A DNA stretch of 64,000 nucleotides from an uncultured Polaribacter sp. (GCA_943788865.1 CALSRX010000004.1:615720-679719), one strand, 5' to 3'. Counted from the first letter of the stretch, positions 1-9,278 are shown. Translations and numbers: made by a program. The notes: generated by a model from the letters alone, not told the origin.

Positions 1-1
1 G

Positions 2-52
2 GGTGTTTCGTTTTATTATACAGGTGAAAAAGGGGCAATTCTATTTAAGTGA
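2..52 (+). CDS. C-terminal end of an unidentified protein (partial)
   Basis: An open frame enters from the left edge and stops at TGA 50-52. Its last residues read GVSFYYTGEKGAILFK. It is convergent with the thioredoxin-like gene that follows on the minus strand, with only one base between the two stop codons, which supports it being a true gene end. Too little is present to assign a family. Confidence 0.4.
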   Translation, partial: GVSFYYTGEKGAILFK

Positions 53-53
53 T

Positions 54-575
54 TTATAATTTGATATTGCTTTTGAAGTTTCTCACAAAATCTTCCCATT
101 TTTCTTCTTTTTTCTTTTTTTCAATAAAAAAAGCTAAAACCATTTCCATTTTTTTTGCAGGTAAATAACCAGGAATTCGATCTAATAATTGTTCTTCTTT
201 GTTTAAAATGATGGTAGTTGGGTAACTTAACTTTCCGTTTAAAAGAGCGGCACTCAATTCGTGGTATTTTGTTCTACCTTGTTGCGAAAATTTAAAAGTA
301 TAGTCTTTATAAGTAATTGGTTTTTTCCCCTCTCCATTTAATTTTATAGCATGGTAATTATCATTCACATACTTCGCAATTATTGGGTTTGTATACGTTT
401 CGTTATACATTTTTTTACACCAGCCACACCAATCTGTATAAATTGAAATAAGTAAAGGTTTAGGGTTTGTTTTATTAGCTTCAATTGCTTTTTCAAAAGA
501 AAGCCAATTAACTTTTTCTTGAGCGTTTGTGTTTAATGCAAAAGCAATAATTAATAAAGCAATAATTTTTTTCAT
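54..575 (-). CDS. Secreted thioredoxin-like protein (thioredoxin_7/DUF255 type)
   Basis: A 173-residue protein with a signal peptide (hydrophobic residues 4-17, cleavage near NTNAQ at 19) and a thioredoxin fold. The active-site motif WCGWCKKM lies at residues 49-56, with the redox cysteines at 50 and 53, and a cis-proline-type segment (SYPTTIIL) follows around residue 118. Proteins of this type act in the periplasm as thiol-disulfide reductases, or help in protein quality control. The gene stands alone, downstream of a hairpin terminator that ends the peptide-transporter gene. The substrate cannot be inferred from the context. Confidence 0.85.
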   Translation of the reverse strand: MKKIIALLIIAFALNTNAQEKVNWLSFEKAIEANKTNPKPLLISIYTDWCGWCKKMYNETYTNPIIAKYVNDNYHAIKLNGEGKKPITYKDYTFKFSQQGRTKYHELSAALLNGKLSYPTTIILNKEEQLLDRIPGYLPAKKMEMVLAFFIEKKKKEEKWEDFVRNFKSNIKL

Positions 576-615
576 ATGCTATCTGTCGAAATCTAATTCA
601 CAAAATTACAAATTT

Positions 616-646
616 AAAAACCTCATAAGTTGTTTATGAGGTTTTT
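616..646 (-). terminator. Rho-independent terminator after the peptide transporter gene
   Basis: An 8-bp stem (CCTCATAA / TTATGAGG) extended by A/T pairs, with a 5-nt loop, flanked by A-run and T-run. It lies just after the stop codon of the POT transporter on the minus strand. Confidence 0.75.
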
Positions 647-656
647 AAAGTGTTTT

Positions 657-2192
657 TTAATGTACGTTACCCATTAATTTTTTCATTAATGGAGAAAATA
701 TTAAGACTACCAACCCAGCTCCTAATGCATAAGTTGCAATCAAGGCAAATCCATCTGTATAAACTTCTAAGGTGTCTAATCCACCTACATTTGCATCTGT
801 GCTTTCAATAGCAAGTTGTTTACCAATAAATCCAACTATTTGAAATGCATAAGCAGAAGATAAGAACCAAATTCCCATCATAAAAGCTACAATTTTTTTC
901 GGTGATAAATCAGTAATTTTTGATAGCCCTACAGGAGACATAAATAATTCTCCAATAGAAATGATAAAATACATGATTAGTAAATATGCAAATGGTACCA
1001 TTCCGTTTTCATCTGCACTTCCTTTACTTAAAGATAAAATATAGAAACTTAGACCAGCTAAAACTAAACCTAAACCAAATTTATAAGGTGTTCTTGGGTT
1101 TAAATTCTTTTTAGATAGATATGCCCATAATAATGAAATAGGAATTGCTAAGATGATAATAAACATTGAGTTTAAAGAGTTGGTCTGAGCCGCTGTCATA
1201 ATGCCTTCTAAAGAAACATTTCTAGATGCAAATAAGGTAATTACACTTCCAGATAATTCATGGAATCCCCAGAACATGGTCATGAAAAATGTAATTAACA
1301 CAGCCATAAATAATTTTTTACGCTCTTCTAATGTAGCTTTCATCATAATGTTTCCTAAGTACAATATAACTCCAACCCCAATTAATTTAAAAATCAATCC
1401 TACAATTGTTTCATCTCCCAAAAATGATTCTCCTCCAGCAATAGCTTTGTAAGAAGATAAAACATAGGCAATTAATGGAACACATAATATAGAAACTATA
1501 GGAATAAATGTCTTTTGAGGGATTCCAAATGTTTTCTTCTCATAAATTTCTTTATTTGGAGGTAATCCTCTATCTCCAAAAACATTTTTCTTAATTCCGC
1601 TCCAGAAGAAAATCAACCCAGTTAACATTCCAACTCCTGCCAATCCAAAACCATAATGATAACCATAAGTAACAGCTAGCCATCCACACAATAATGGTGC
1701 AACCCATCCTCCAATATTAATTCCCATATAAAAAATGGTAAAACCAGAATCTTTTCTTACATCTCCATCTTTATATAAAGTACCTACAAATGTTGAAATA
1801 TTGGGTTTAAAAAACCCATTTCCTACAATGATAAATGACAAGGCTAAAAAGAATGCAATATCATTTTCAATAGCAAGTACAAAATGCCCGATAGCCATTA
1901 AAACACCACCTAAGAAAATAGAGCTACGAAGGCCTAATATTTTATCTGATATTTGCCCACCGATTACAGTAGAAGCATAAACCATTGAACCATAAGAAGC
2001 ATACACTACAGCTGTTGCTGTATCTCGTTCTACAAGTGCCTTAAAAATTTCTTGAACCATATAAAGCGTTAATAACGCTCTCATTCCATAGAAACTAAAA
2101 CGTTCCCATAGTTCTGCAAAGAATAAATAAAATAATCCTTTTGGGTGCCCGAACAGTTGTTGTTCTTCTTGGTTTACAATTGAATCTGCCAT
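657..2192 (-). CDS. POT/PTR family proton-coupled oligopeptide transporter
   Basis: A 511-residue integral membrane protein of the proton-dependent oligopeptide transporter family within the major facilitator superfamily. The family hallmark ExxER is present in the first transmembrane helix (ELWERFSFYG, residues 27-36) and the PTR2 signature FYMGINIGGW lies near residue 155. About 12-14 hydrophobic segments can be counted, including the long central region usual for bacterial di/tripeptide transporters. It should import small peptides with protons across the inner membrane. It is transcribed alone and ends in a hairpin terminator. Length is normal for the family and no key motif is missing. 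Confidence 0.93.
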   Translation of the reverse strand: MADSIVNQEEQQLFGHPKGLFYLFFAELWERFSFYGMRALLTLYMVQEIFKALVERDTATAVVYASYGSMVYASTVIGGQISDKILGLRSSIFLGGVLMAIGHFVLAIENDIAFFLALSFIIVGNGFFKPNISTFVGTLYKDGDVRKDSGFTIFYMGINIGGWVAPLLCGWLAVTYGYHYGFGLAGVGMLTGLIFFWSGIKKNVFGDRGLPPNKEIYEKKTFGIPQKTFIPIVSILCVPLIAYVLSSYKAIAGGESFLGDETIVGLIFKLIGVGVILYLGNIMMKATLEERKKLFMAVLITFFMTMFWGFHELSGSVITLFASRNVSLEGIMTAAQTNSLNSMFIIILAIPISLLWAYLSKKNLNPRTPYKFGLGLVLAGLSFYILSLSKGSADENGMVPFAYLLIMYFIISIGELFMSPVGLSKITDLSPKKIVAFMMGIWFLSSAYAFQIVGFIGKQLAIESTDANVGGLDTLEVYTDGFALIATYALGAGLVVLIFSPLMKKLMGNVH

Positions 2193-2330
2193 AATTATTT
2201 GTGTAATTTTAGTTGTTTTTTATTGTTGTTATTTCAGATTTTGAAATAAAGTTTTTAATAAAATCTTGCCAAGTTTACGGAAAAATCATCAAAAATCAAG
2301 TCAAAAAAATCAGAAATATCGAATATTAAG

Positions 2331-2359
2331 TTGATTTTCATTCCATTCATTTATCTTTG
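2331..2359 (+). promoter_or_regulatory. Bacteroidota-type promoter of HMG-CoA reductase
   Basis: TTG at 2331-2333 and TATCTTTG at 2352-2359, 18 nt apart, match the -33 TTG and -7 TAnnTTTG elements of Bacteroidota sigma factors. The -7 box overlaps the GTG at 2359, so that GTG cannot be the start codon of a transcript made here. The ATG at 2383 is preferred. Confidence 0.65.
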
Positions 2360-2382
2360 TGGCTCTTAAAAAGAATGATTCA

Positions 2383-3654
2383 ATGTCGAAAATTATTTCA
2401 GGATTTTCTAAACTCACCAAGCAAGAAAAGATAGATTGGTTGTCTAAAAATTATTTTAGCTCTCAACCAGAAATTATTCAAACGCTAAAGCAGTATTGGA
2501 ATACTGATGAAAAATTGCAGCAATTACACGATGATTTTATTGAAAACACCATATCAAATTTTTACTTACCCTATGGTGTAGCACCCAACTTTGTAATTAA
2601 CGGAAATCATTATGTGATTCCGATGGTGGTTGAAGAAAGTTCTGTGGTTGCAGCCGCTTCTTTAGTAGCTAAATTTTGGTCTACTCGTGGAGGTTTTAAG
2701 ACTGAAGTAATTTCCACTACAAAAATAGGGCAAGTACATTTTATGTTTCAAGGAAATGCCGATGATTTAAAAGGGTATTTCAATCAACAAAAAGAAAATT
2801 TATTTAAAGCAACTGCTTCCATCACTAAAAATATGGAAAAACGAGGTGGAGGAATTCTAGATATCAAATTAGTTGATAAAACTGATAAATTGGATAATTA
2901 TTATCAACTGCTTGTAACGTTTGAAACCAAAGATTCTATGGGTGCAAACTTTATCAATTCTTGTTTAGAAGCCATTGCAAAAGCATTTAGAAAAGAGGGG
3001 ATAGAAATTGTGATGAGCATTTTGTCTAATTACGTTCCTAATTGTTTGGTAAGAGCAGAAGTATCTTGTAAAATAGAAGAACTAGGAGGTGAAAACCCAC
3101 AACATTTTGCTGAAAAGTTTCAGCAAGCGGTTCAGATTGCAGAAATAGAACCTTATAGAGCGGTTACGCATAATAAGGGAATTATGAACGGAATTGATGC
3201 TGTTGTGTTGGCAACTGGAAATGATTTTAGAGCTATTGAAGCTGGAGCACACGCATACGCCAGCAGAAATGGAAGTTATAGCAGTTTAACACATTGCGAA
3301 ATTAAAAATGGGGTGTTTAGGTTTTGGATAGAGATTCCCTTGGCTATAGGAACTGTTGGCGGATTGACAGCATTGCATCCAATGGCAAAATTATCGTTGG
3401 ATATGTTGCAAAACCCGTCTGCACCAGAATTAATGCAAATTATAGCAACTGCAGGTTTGGCTCAAAATTTTGCTGCATTAAGAGCGTTGACAACAAGCGG
3501 AATTCAAGAAGGACATATGAAAATGCATTTGATGAATATTTTAAATCAGTTGCAAGCAAACAGAGAAGAAAAAGAATTGATGGTAGCTTATTTTAAAGAT
3601 AAAACCGTTTCTCACAGTGCTGTTGTAGAAAAATTTAATGAACTAAGAAAATAA
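2383..3654 (+). CDS. mvaA: Hydroxymethylglutaryl-CoA reductase
   Basis: A 423-residue HMG-CoA reductase, which reduces HMG-CoA to mevalonate (or runs in reverse) in the cytoplasm, the first committed step of the mevalonate route to isoprenoids. The glutamate-bearing segment VVEESSVVAAAS lies near residue 83. The lysine/aspartate block NKGIMNGIDAVVLATGND is near residue 265, and the catalytic histidine sits in QEGHMKMHL near residue 378. This matches class II bacterial enzymes, where Glu, Lys, Asp and His are catalytic. The open frame extends upstream to a GTG at 2359, but that lies inside the promoter -7 box, so the start MSKIISGFSKL at 2383 is chosen. A GHMP kinase of the same pathway follows 18 bases downstream. 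Confidence 0.93.
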   Translation: MSKIISGFSKLTKQEKIDWLSKNYFSSQPEIIQTLKQYWNTDEKLQQLHDDFIENTISNFYLPYGVAPNFVINGNHYVIPMVVEESSVVAAASLVAKFWSTRGGFKTEVISTTKIGQVHFMFQGNADDLKGYFNQQKENLFKATASITKNMEKRGGGILDIKLVDKTDKLDNYYQLLVTFETKDSMGANFINSCLEAIAKAFRKEGIEIVMSILSNYVPNCLVRAEVSCKIEELGGENPQHFAEKFQQAVQIAEIEPYRAVTHNKGIMNGIDAVVLATGNDFRAIEAGAHAYASRNGSYSSLTHCEIKNGVFRFWIEIPLAIGTVGGLTALHPMAKLSLDMLQNPSAPELMQIIATAGLAQNFAALRALTTSGIQEGHMKMHLMNILNQLQANREEKELMVAYFKDKTVSHSAVVEKFNELRK

Positions 3655-3672
3655 ATTGGGAATGACAAAAAA

Positions 3673-4617
3673 ATGAAAAGGTTTTACTCAAACGGAAAAT
3701 TATTACTAACTGGAGAATATGTTGTTCTAGACGGAGCTACATCGTTGGCTGTTCCTACAAAATTTGGACAAGATTTAACCATTGAACCTATTCAAGAACC
3801 AGAATTAGTTTGGGGAAGTTTTACCAACACTGAAGAATGTTGGTTTGAGGCTATTTTTGATTTACCAAAATTGCGTTTAAAAAACGCAACCTTTAACTCT
3901 AGTAAAGAAGGAAATGCAGAATTTATTGCAGAAACCTTACAGAATATTTTAAATGCAGCAAGAAAATTAAATCCAGATTTTTTACAAACTGAATCAGGTT
4001 TTATTATAAAAACAAACCTAACTTTTCCTCAAAACTGGGGATTGGGAAGTTCATCTACACTTATTAATAATATTGCGTCTTGGGCAAAAGTTGATGCCTA
4101 TAAATTATTATGGAATGCTTTTTCTGGAAGTGGCTATGACATTGCCTGTGCACAACATAATTTGCCAATTTTTTATCAATTAGAAAATCAACATCCTATT
4201 GTAAAGCAAGTGGATTTCAATCCTAATTTTAAAAATGAATTGTTTTTTGTGCACTTGAATAAGAAGCAGAATAGTAGAGAAGGCATTCAGAGGTATAAAG
4301 AATATCAATCAAAAAAAACCAACGATTCCGCTAGAGATGATATTAAAGAAATTTCAACCCTTTCAGAAGAATTTGTAAAAGCAACTTCATCAAAAGAATT
4401 GGAGAAAATTATTTTAGAACATGAAAAAATCATTGCTTCAATAATTCAATTACAACCAGTTAAAAAGGAATTATTTTCTGATTATTTTGGAGCCGTAAAA
4501 AGCTTAGGTGCTTGGGGCGGAGATTTTGTCTTGGTAACAGGAAATGAAGATACACCCAGTTATTTTAAGCAAAAAGGGTTTGAAACTGTACTTTCGTATG
4601 AAGAAATGATTTTATAA
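3673..4617 (+). CDS. GYDIA family GHMP kinase (probable mevalonate-pathway kinase)
   Basis: A 314-residue GHMP-superfamily kinase. The phosphate-binding motif GLGSSS is at residues 123-128 and the family-naming motif GYDIA at 154-158. The N-terminus (GKLLLTGEYVVLDG) is the usual GHMP entry strand. It lies directly behind HMG-CoA reductase and, elsewhere in the window, mevalonate kinase and diphosphomevalonate decarboxylase are present while a classical phosphomevalonate kinase is not. From that gap I infer that it phosphorylates phosphomevalonate; this is not shown by the sequence itself. Length is normal. Confidence 0.88.
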   Translation: MKRFYSNGKLLLTGEYVVLDGATSLAVPTKFGQDLTIEPIQEPELVWGSFTNTEECWFEAIFDLPKLRLKNATFNSSKEGNAEFIAETLQNILNAARKLNPDFLQTESGFIIKTNLTFPQNWGLGSSSTLINNIASWAKVDAYKLLWNAFSGSGYDIACAQHNLPIFYQLENQHPIVKQVDFNPNFKNELFFVHLNKKQNSREGIQRYKEYQSKKTNDSARDDIKEISTLSEEFVKATSSKELEKIILEHEKIIASIIQLQPVKKELFSDYFGAVKSLGAWGGDFVLVTGNEDTPSYFKQKGFETVLSYEEMIL

Positions 4618-4759
4618 TATATTGAAAAGGTCTCGACTGTGCTCGACCAAACAATCACTTTTTAAAATGTCTCCTCGAGCATTATTGAGAAAAGAATATA
4701 TTTCTTTTCGAAGATAGAAAGCCTAGCTTTTGAGAGGGAATCTAACAAAGATTAAAAAC

Positions 4760-5971
4760 ATGAACAAAATAATCATCATTGGTGGAGGAGCAGCTGGTTT
4801 TTTTACAGCAATCAATGCCAAAGAACAAAATCCCAATTTAGACATTACCATTCTTGAAAAAGGAAATGATGTTTTACAAAAAGTGAAGATTTCGGGTGGC
4901 GGACGTTGTAATGTTACGCATGCGTGTTTTGAACCCAAAGAATTGGTCAAATTCTATCCGAGAGGAGAAAAAGAATTGCTTGGTCCTTTTCATACCTTTA
5001 TGACTGGTGATACCTTTGAGTGGTTTGATGATCGTGGTGTTCCGTTGAAAATTGAAGATGATAACCGCGTTTTTCCAGAAGCAAATACATCGCAGGCAAT
5101 CATAGATTGTTTTCAAAATGGGGTAGACAAACTCGGGATTAAAGTGTTGAAAAATCACGGAGTCAATTCGGTTTCTAAAAAAGACAATCAATGGATTGTT
5201 GCTACAAAAAATGAAAATTTTATTGCTGATAAATTAGTGATTGCTGCTGGAAGTAGTAATAAGATTTGGGAATTGGTAAAAACGCTAGATCATACTATTG
5301 TAGAGCCAGTTCCATCCTTGTTTACTTTTAATATCAAAGACAAACGGATTATTGATTTACTCGGAATCTCTGTTTCGAATGCAACAGTGAATATTGTGGG
5401 GACAAAATTAGAATCATCAGGACCTTTATTAATTACTCATTGGGGAATGAGCGGTCCAGCAGTATTAAAACTATCTGCTTTTGGAGCACGAATTTTAGCC
5501 GATAAAGATTATCAATACAATGTGCAAGTAAATTGGGTGTCTAGACCTACAGATAAAGTGTTGAATGTGCTACTCAACTTAAAAAAGAAAGAACCCAAAA
5601 AAACAGTGATTTTAAAATCTCAGTTTTCTGAAATTCCAAAAAGATTGTGGGAGCGTTTGGTCTTGGCTTCTGACATTACAGAAACGCAAAAATGGGCGGA
5701 CTTGAGTAATCTTCATTTAGAAAAATTAGCCAACCAATTGACCAAAGGAGTATTTAATGCAAACGGAAAAAGTACGTTTAAAGAAGAGTTTGTAACTGCA
5801 GGCGGAATCGATTTAAAAGAGATTAATTTTAAACGTTTTGAAAGTAGAAAACACGAGAATTTATTTTTTGTTGGAGAAATCTTAAATATAGACGCGGTAA
5901 CTGGCGGTTTTAATTTTCAGAATGCTTGGACAGGTGGTTTTATTGCCGCAAAAGCAATTGCAGAAGATTAA
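4760..5971 (+). CDS. NAD(P)/FAD-dependent oxidoreductase, HI0933/YhiN (BaiN-like) family
   Basis: About 403 residues. The Rossmann dinucleotide motif (IIIIGGGAAGFF) is at residues 4-15, followed by the family hallmark SGGGRCNVTH at 45-54, and a C-terminal FAD-contact segment GEILNIDAVTGGFNFQNAW. These are the features of the HI0933-like flavoprotein family, whose physiological substrate is mostly unknown. The frame is open back to a TTG at 4730, but the ATG at 4760 gives the conserved N-terminus directly before the first beta strand. It is monocistronic, and a TAGCTTTTG box (4724-4732) may be its promoter. Confidence 0.88.
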   Translation: MNKIIIIGGGAAGFFTAINAKEQNPNLDITILEKGNDVLQKVKISGGGRCNVTHACFEPKELVKFYPRGEKELLGPFHTFMTGDTFEWFDDRGVPLKIEDDNRVFPEANTSQAIIDCFQNGVDKLGIKVLKNHGVNSVSKKDNQWIVATKNENFIADKLVIAAGSSNKIWELVKTLDHTIVEPVPSLFTFNIKDKRIIDLLGISVSNATVNIVGTKLESSGPLLITHWGMSGPAVLKLSAFGARILADKDYQYNVQVNWVSRPTDKVLNVLLNLKKKEPKKTVILKSQFSEIPKRLWERLVLASDITETQKWADLSNLHLEKLANQLTKGVFNANGKSTFKEEFVTAGGIDLKEINFKRFESRKHENLFFVGEILNIDAVTGGFNFQNAWTGGFIAAKAIAED

Positions 5972-5981
5972 GGGTTTCGCT

Positions 5982-6123
5982 AACGTTTGGTGTATGGTTA
6001 GTTGCACCTGCCTGCCAGTAGGCAGGTGTTTAAGCACCTAATTTAGCAAATACAAACCAAACAGAAAATCCGCGAGGATTTTCAGAAGTAGGCGAAATCA
6101 AGCAATTACTTATAGCCATTGTT
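5982..6123. repeat. Foldback/MITE-like intergenic element
   Basis: The ends form an imperfect inverted repeat: AACGTTTGGTGTATGGTTAG at 5982 onward against the complement of the stretch ending GCCATTGTT at 6123. Inside is a perfect hairpin with 9-bp arms (CACCTGCCT at 6005-6013, AGGCAGGTG at 6020-6028). It carries no reading frame. The layout is that of a non-autonomous repeat common between Flavobacteriaceae genes; this cannot be confirmed from one copy. Confidence 0.5.
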
Positions 6124-6156
6124 GTGCTTTCGTTATTTATTTAATAATTCTTTAGG

Positions 6157-6172
6157 TATCTATCTATCTATC
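6157..6172. repeat. Tetranucleotide repeat (TATC)4 at the 3' end of the DUF6090 gene
   Basis: Four tandem TATC units cover the stop codon of the DUF6090 gene. Loss of one unit would restore a slightly longer C-terminus ending YLKNY. Confidence 0.8.
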
Positions 6173-6891
6173 TCTTCTATACCCTTTTCAATCCACTCAA
6201 TAGTTCTTTCAAAATCAGACACTTCCATACTTCTTCCAAGCATTGCTTCAGCAATTAATGTTTCGAATTCAGAGTCATAAAGCAAATGCTCGTAGTCTTT
6301 GGGTATTCCTACATGAGTGTAACCATGGTTTTCATCACTATTTGGAATTAACTTTGTTGTAAAATGTTCTTTATAATAAGGGAATAATAGATTAGCTGCA
6401 TTTCGTCTCGATCCTACTTTGGTTTTTATTCGTACAAAACCTGCCTCATAAATGTCTATTATCAACATTCTCAAAGAATCTGATTTAATTAGGTCTAAAT
6501 TACCTGATTTAAAAGTCTCGTATGTAGATGTTTTCGGAAAAAACATGCTAAACTGAATACTGTTGTGAAAATCAAAATACATTGAATTGACAAGTGCTGG
6601 TTTTTCTTGAATATACTTGTAAATATTTAAAGTGGATTGTTTATATTTTACTATTCTATCATAATCGGTTCTTATTTCCTGAAGAGAAGATTCTAATTCA
6701 GATTTTATGCTTTTGAGATTAGCAGCTTCTTTTAAACTTGCTTTTTTGTTTTCATTCCAATTATTAATTGAAAGTGCAATCAAAATCCCAATCACCACAA
6801 GTAAAATTTCTCCAATTGCATATTTAAAATACTTTCCAGTTTTTCCTTCGGAAAGAAGATTTTGTCTAATTTTTCTAAAGAATTTTATCAT
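6160..6891 (-). CDS. DUF6090 family membrane-anchored protein
   Basis: A 243-residue protein with the characteristic DUF6090 N-terminus: basic start MIKFFRKIRQNLLSEGK, then one transmembrane helix (about residues 27-44, ILLVVIGILIALSINNW), then a soluble alpha-helical domain. The family is widespread in Flavobacteriaceae and its function is unknown. The 3' end lies in a (GATA)4 tract (6157-6172 on the plus strand). With one repeat unit fewer, the frame would read EEIDRYLKNY and stop; as sequenced it stops at EEIDR. The last residues are therefore sensitive to slippage. Confidence 0.85.
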   Translation of the reverse strand: MIKFFRKIRQNLLSEGKTGKYFKYAIGEILLVVIGILIALSINNWNENKKASLKEAANLKSIKSELESSLQEIRTDYDRIVKYKQSTLNIYKYIQEKPALVNSMYFDFHNSIQFSMFFPKTSTYETFKSGNLDLIKSDSLRMLIIDIYEAGFVRIKTKVGSRRNAANLLFPYYKEHFTTKLIPNSDENHGYTHVGIPKDYEHLLYDSEFETLIAEAMLGRSMEVSDFERTIEWIEKGIEEIDR

Positions 6892-7017
6892 TGGTTAGTG
6901 GTTTCTGGTAATGAAGCACAATTTAAACAATATGGTTCCGTTTTAATGAAAACTATTCTGAGTTAGCGAAGTTATCTTTTTTTAAGTTTAGATTCAACCT
7001 AAATATTTTTCTAAAAC

Positions 7018-7797
7018 TTATTCATTCAATAATTTTTGAATTTGAGCAGCTAAAATAGTAACATTTATTTCACTGTTTCCTGTTGAAGTAAAACGGATTA
7101 TCCCTTTTTTATCAATAATAAAATTTTTAGGAATGGCACCTTTAGCATACTTTTTCCAAACTTTTTTAGCTGGATCAAAACCTGCATTAAAATCGATTCC
7201 TTTTTCTTTTAAATACAACATCTTTTTTGAAACTAAAGCATTGCCTTCTCCAATAGCAATCGGAATAAAAACAAAATCTTGATTTTTATAAACGTCTAAT
7301 ATTTTAGAAGGCATTTCATAAAATTCTCTAATACAAGGTGCACACCAAGTTGCCCAAAAATTAAGCAACACCACTTTCCCTTTTAAATCTGATAATTGAA
7401 TTTTTTCTCCATTTATCATATCTACAGTGAAATTTGCTGCTTTATCGTTTCTTTTTAAAATGTATTCTTTTTCGAATTCCCTTTTATAGTATTCTTGCTC
7501 TTTTTTCTCTCTTTTTTTCTTTCGCATTTCTGCTTTAGAATATACTTGAATCAAGGCTATAAATTCTTTCCCATCAATTTTGTCGCCTAGTTTTTTCTTT
7601 AGCAAAATATATTCTTCATCAGTAACTCCGTTTTTCATGGATTTGATAGCACCCAATTTCATGTACTCTTCAATTTTTTCTTTTGAAACAATTTCATTAT
7701 TTACAATAAAAATTGGGCTGAATGATTTCTTTTTCTGAGCAAAACTAGTTTGAAATAAGAAAAAGAAAGTTAGTAGTATGTAGAATGTATTTTTCAC
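7018..7797 (-). CDS. Periplasmic TlpA-like thiol-disulfide oxidoreductase
   Basis: A 259-residue protein with a signal peptide (residues 1-20, MKNTFYILLTFFFLFQTSFA), a lysine-rich helical segment at 85-118, and a C-terminal TlpA/ResA-type thioredoxin domain. The active site WCAPC lies at residues 151-155, preceded by the standard strand KVVLLNFWAT. The domain is expected to reduce disulfides in the periplasm. The N-terminal 100 residues have no recognisable domain. The gene stands alone. Confidence 0.87.
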   Translation of the reverse strand: MKNTFYILLTFFFLFQTSFAQKKKSFSPIFIVNNEIVSKEKIEEYMKLGAIKSMKNGVTDEEYILLKKKLGDKIDGKEFIALIQVYSKAEMRKKKREKKEQEYYKREFEKEYILKRNDKAANFTVDMINGEKIQLSDLKGKVVLLNFWATWCAPCIREFYEMPSKILDVYKNQDFVFIPIAIGEGNALVSKKMLYLKEKGIDFNAGFDPAKKVWKKYAKGAIPKNFIIDKKGIIRFTSTGNSEINVTILAAQIQKLLNE

Positions 7798-7873
7798 AAT
7801 ATTGTATGTTGGTAGAAAGCGAAAATAGATGATTTTAATAAAAGCACAAAAACTAAAATCACTAAAATAATTT

Positions 7874-8107
7874 TTAAGCCAATTCTCCTCTATGTGGAAT
7901 TAAAGCGTCTCTATAAATCTTCATGTTCGCTTCATCAACCGTTACATAGGCTATTGAATGAAACTCGTTGAGTTGCACATGATTTATTTCGTAATAATGC
8001 AGCTTTTCTGCTACGGCAAATTCTTTTAAATGAACGCAATGATGTTTGGCAGTTTCCAATCCATCTTCGCCTTTAAAATCCCAAATAAGTTTTAGCTTTC
8101 TATTCAC
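7874..8107 (-). CDS. Small conserved hypothetical protein (77 aa)
   Basis: A 77-residue soluble protein without signal peptide or membrane segment. It is rich in His and Tyr and has an alternating strand/helix pattern. I do not recognise a family. It lies 66 bases from the divergent diphosphomevalonate decarboxylase gene, so the two may share a promoter region. Confidence 0.6.
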   Translation of the reverse strand: MNRKLKLIWDFKGEDGLETAKHHCVHLKEFAVAEKLHYYEINHVQLNEFHSIAYVTVDEANMKIYRDALIPHRGELA

Positions 8108-8173
8108 AATATCTGTATAATTAATTGTCTGTCAAATGTAATAGTTTTATATTTACCACAAATTATTTTCGAT

Positions 8174-9253
8174 TTGAACACAGCACAATTCATTCCTTCA
8201 GCACTTAATTTTTCGATAGAAAAAGCAACGTATACATGGCAAACTCCAAGTAATATCGCCTTGATAAAATATTGGGGAAAAAGTGAGCCGCAAATCCCGA
8301 AAAACGCATCTATTAGTTTTACGTTAAATAATTGTCATACCATTACTTCAATAGATTTTAGTAAAAAAAGCAACACATCGGAAATCACATTTGAGTTGTT
8401 TTTTGAAGGCGAAAAAAAGGAAGCTTTTAAGCCAAAGATTGCTCAATTTTTCGACAGAATAAAAGAATATTGCCCGTATATTTTTGAATATGACATGGTT
8501 ATTGATTCAATGAATTCATTTCCACATAGTAGCGGAATTGCTTCTTCAGCAAGCGGACTGTCGGCTATTGCAATGTGTTTAATGAGTTTAGAGAAAGAAT
8601 TAAATCCAAATTTAAGCGAAAATTTCATCCATCAAAAGGCATCTTTTTTAGCACGTTTAGGTTCTGGAAGTGCAAGTAGAAGTATAGAAGGTCCGTTAGT
8701 GGTTTGGGGTGAGCATCCAGCAATAGAAGGAAGTTCTGATGTGTTTGGGGTAAAGTTTCCGTATGCTATTCATTCAATTTTTGAAAACTATCAAGATGCA
8801 ATTTTGCTCGTAGATAAAGGAGAGAAGCAAGTTTCAAGTACGGTTGGACATAATTTAATGCACAAGCATCCCTACGCAGATCAAAGATTTATTCAAGCGA
8901 ATGAAAACCTAAGTAAGATTTCTGAAATTTTGCAAAGAGGAGATATTGATGCGTTTATTAATATTGTAGAAAGTGAAGCCTTAACTTTGCATGCGATGAT
9001 GTTAACGAGCAATCCGTATTTTATTTTAATGAAACCAAACACTCTAGAAATAATTCATAAAATTTGGAAATTTAGAGAAGAAACAGGAAGTAAAATTTGC
9101 TTTACTTTAGATGCTGGAGCTAATGTACATGTGTTGTATCCAGAACAAGAAAAAGAAAATGTAAATAATTTTATTGTAAAAACATTGTCAAATTATTGCC
9201 AAAAAAATCAATATATTTTTGATAATTCGGGTTTTGGTGCAAAAAAGTTGTAA
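8174..9253 (+). CDS. mvaD: Diphosphomevalonate decarboxylase
   Basis: A 359-residue GHMP-fold enzyme that converts 5-diphosphomevalonate to isopentenyl diphosphate with ATP. The family signatures are all present: ALIKYWGK at residues 29-36, the ATP loop SSGIASSASG at 119-128, RLGSGSASRS at 161-170, and a C-terminal LDAGANVHVLYP block. The start is a TTG; the next in-frame ATG lies well inside the conserved region, so TTG is the best choice. It supplies the final step of the pathway whose other enzymes flank it. Confidence 0.93.
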   Translation: MNTAQFIPSALNFSIEKATYTWQTPSNIALIKYWGKSEPQIPKNASISFTLNNCHTITSIDFSKKSNTSEITFELFFEGEKKEAFKPKIAQFFDRIKEYCPYIFEYDMVIDSMNSFPHSSGIASSASGLSAIAMCLMSLEKELNPNLSENFIHQKASFLARLGSGSASRSIEGPLVVWGEHPAIEGSSDVFGVKFPYAIHSIFENYQDAILLVDKGEKQVSSTVGHNLMHKHPYADQRFIQANENLSKISEILQRGDIDAFINIVESEALTLHAMMLTSNPYFILMKPNTLEIIHKIWKFREETGSKICFTLDAGANVHVLYPEQEKENVNNFIVKTLSNYCQKNQYIFDNSGFGAKKL

Positions 9254-9278
9254 ATTACAGACACTAAAAACACTTTTT

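Noticed and set aside
2359..2382. GTG at 2359 as start of HMG-CoA reductase
   Set aside because: It is part of the TATCTTTG promoter box, upstream of the expected transcript start.
4730..4759. TTG at 4730 as start of the HI0933-like flavoprotein
   Set aside because: The extra ten residues are not part of the conserved N-terminus and would lie over a promoter-like box; the ATG at 4760 fits better.
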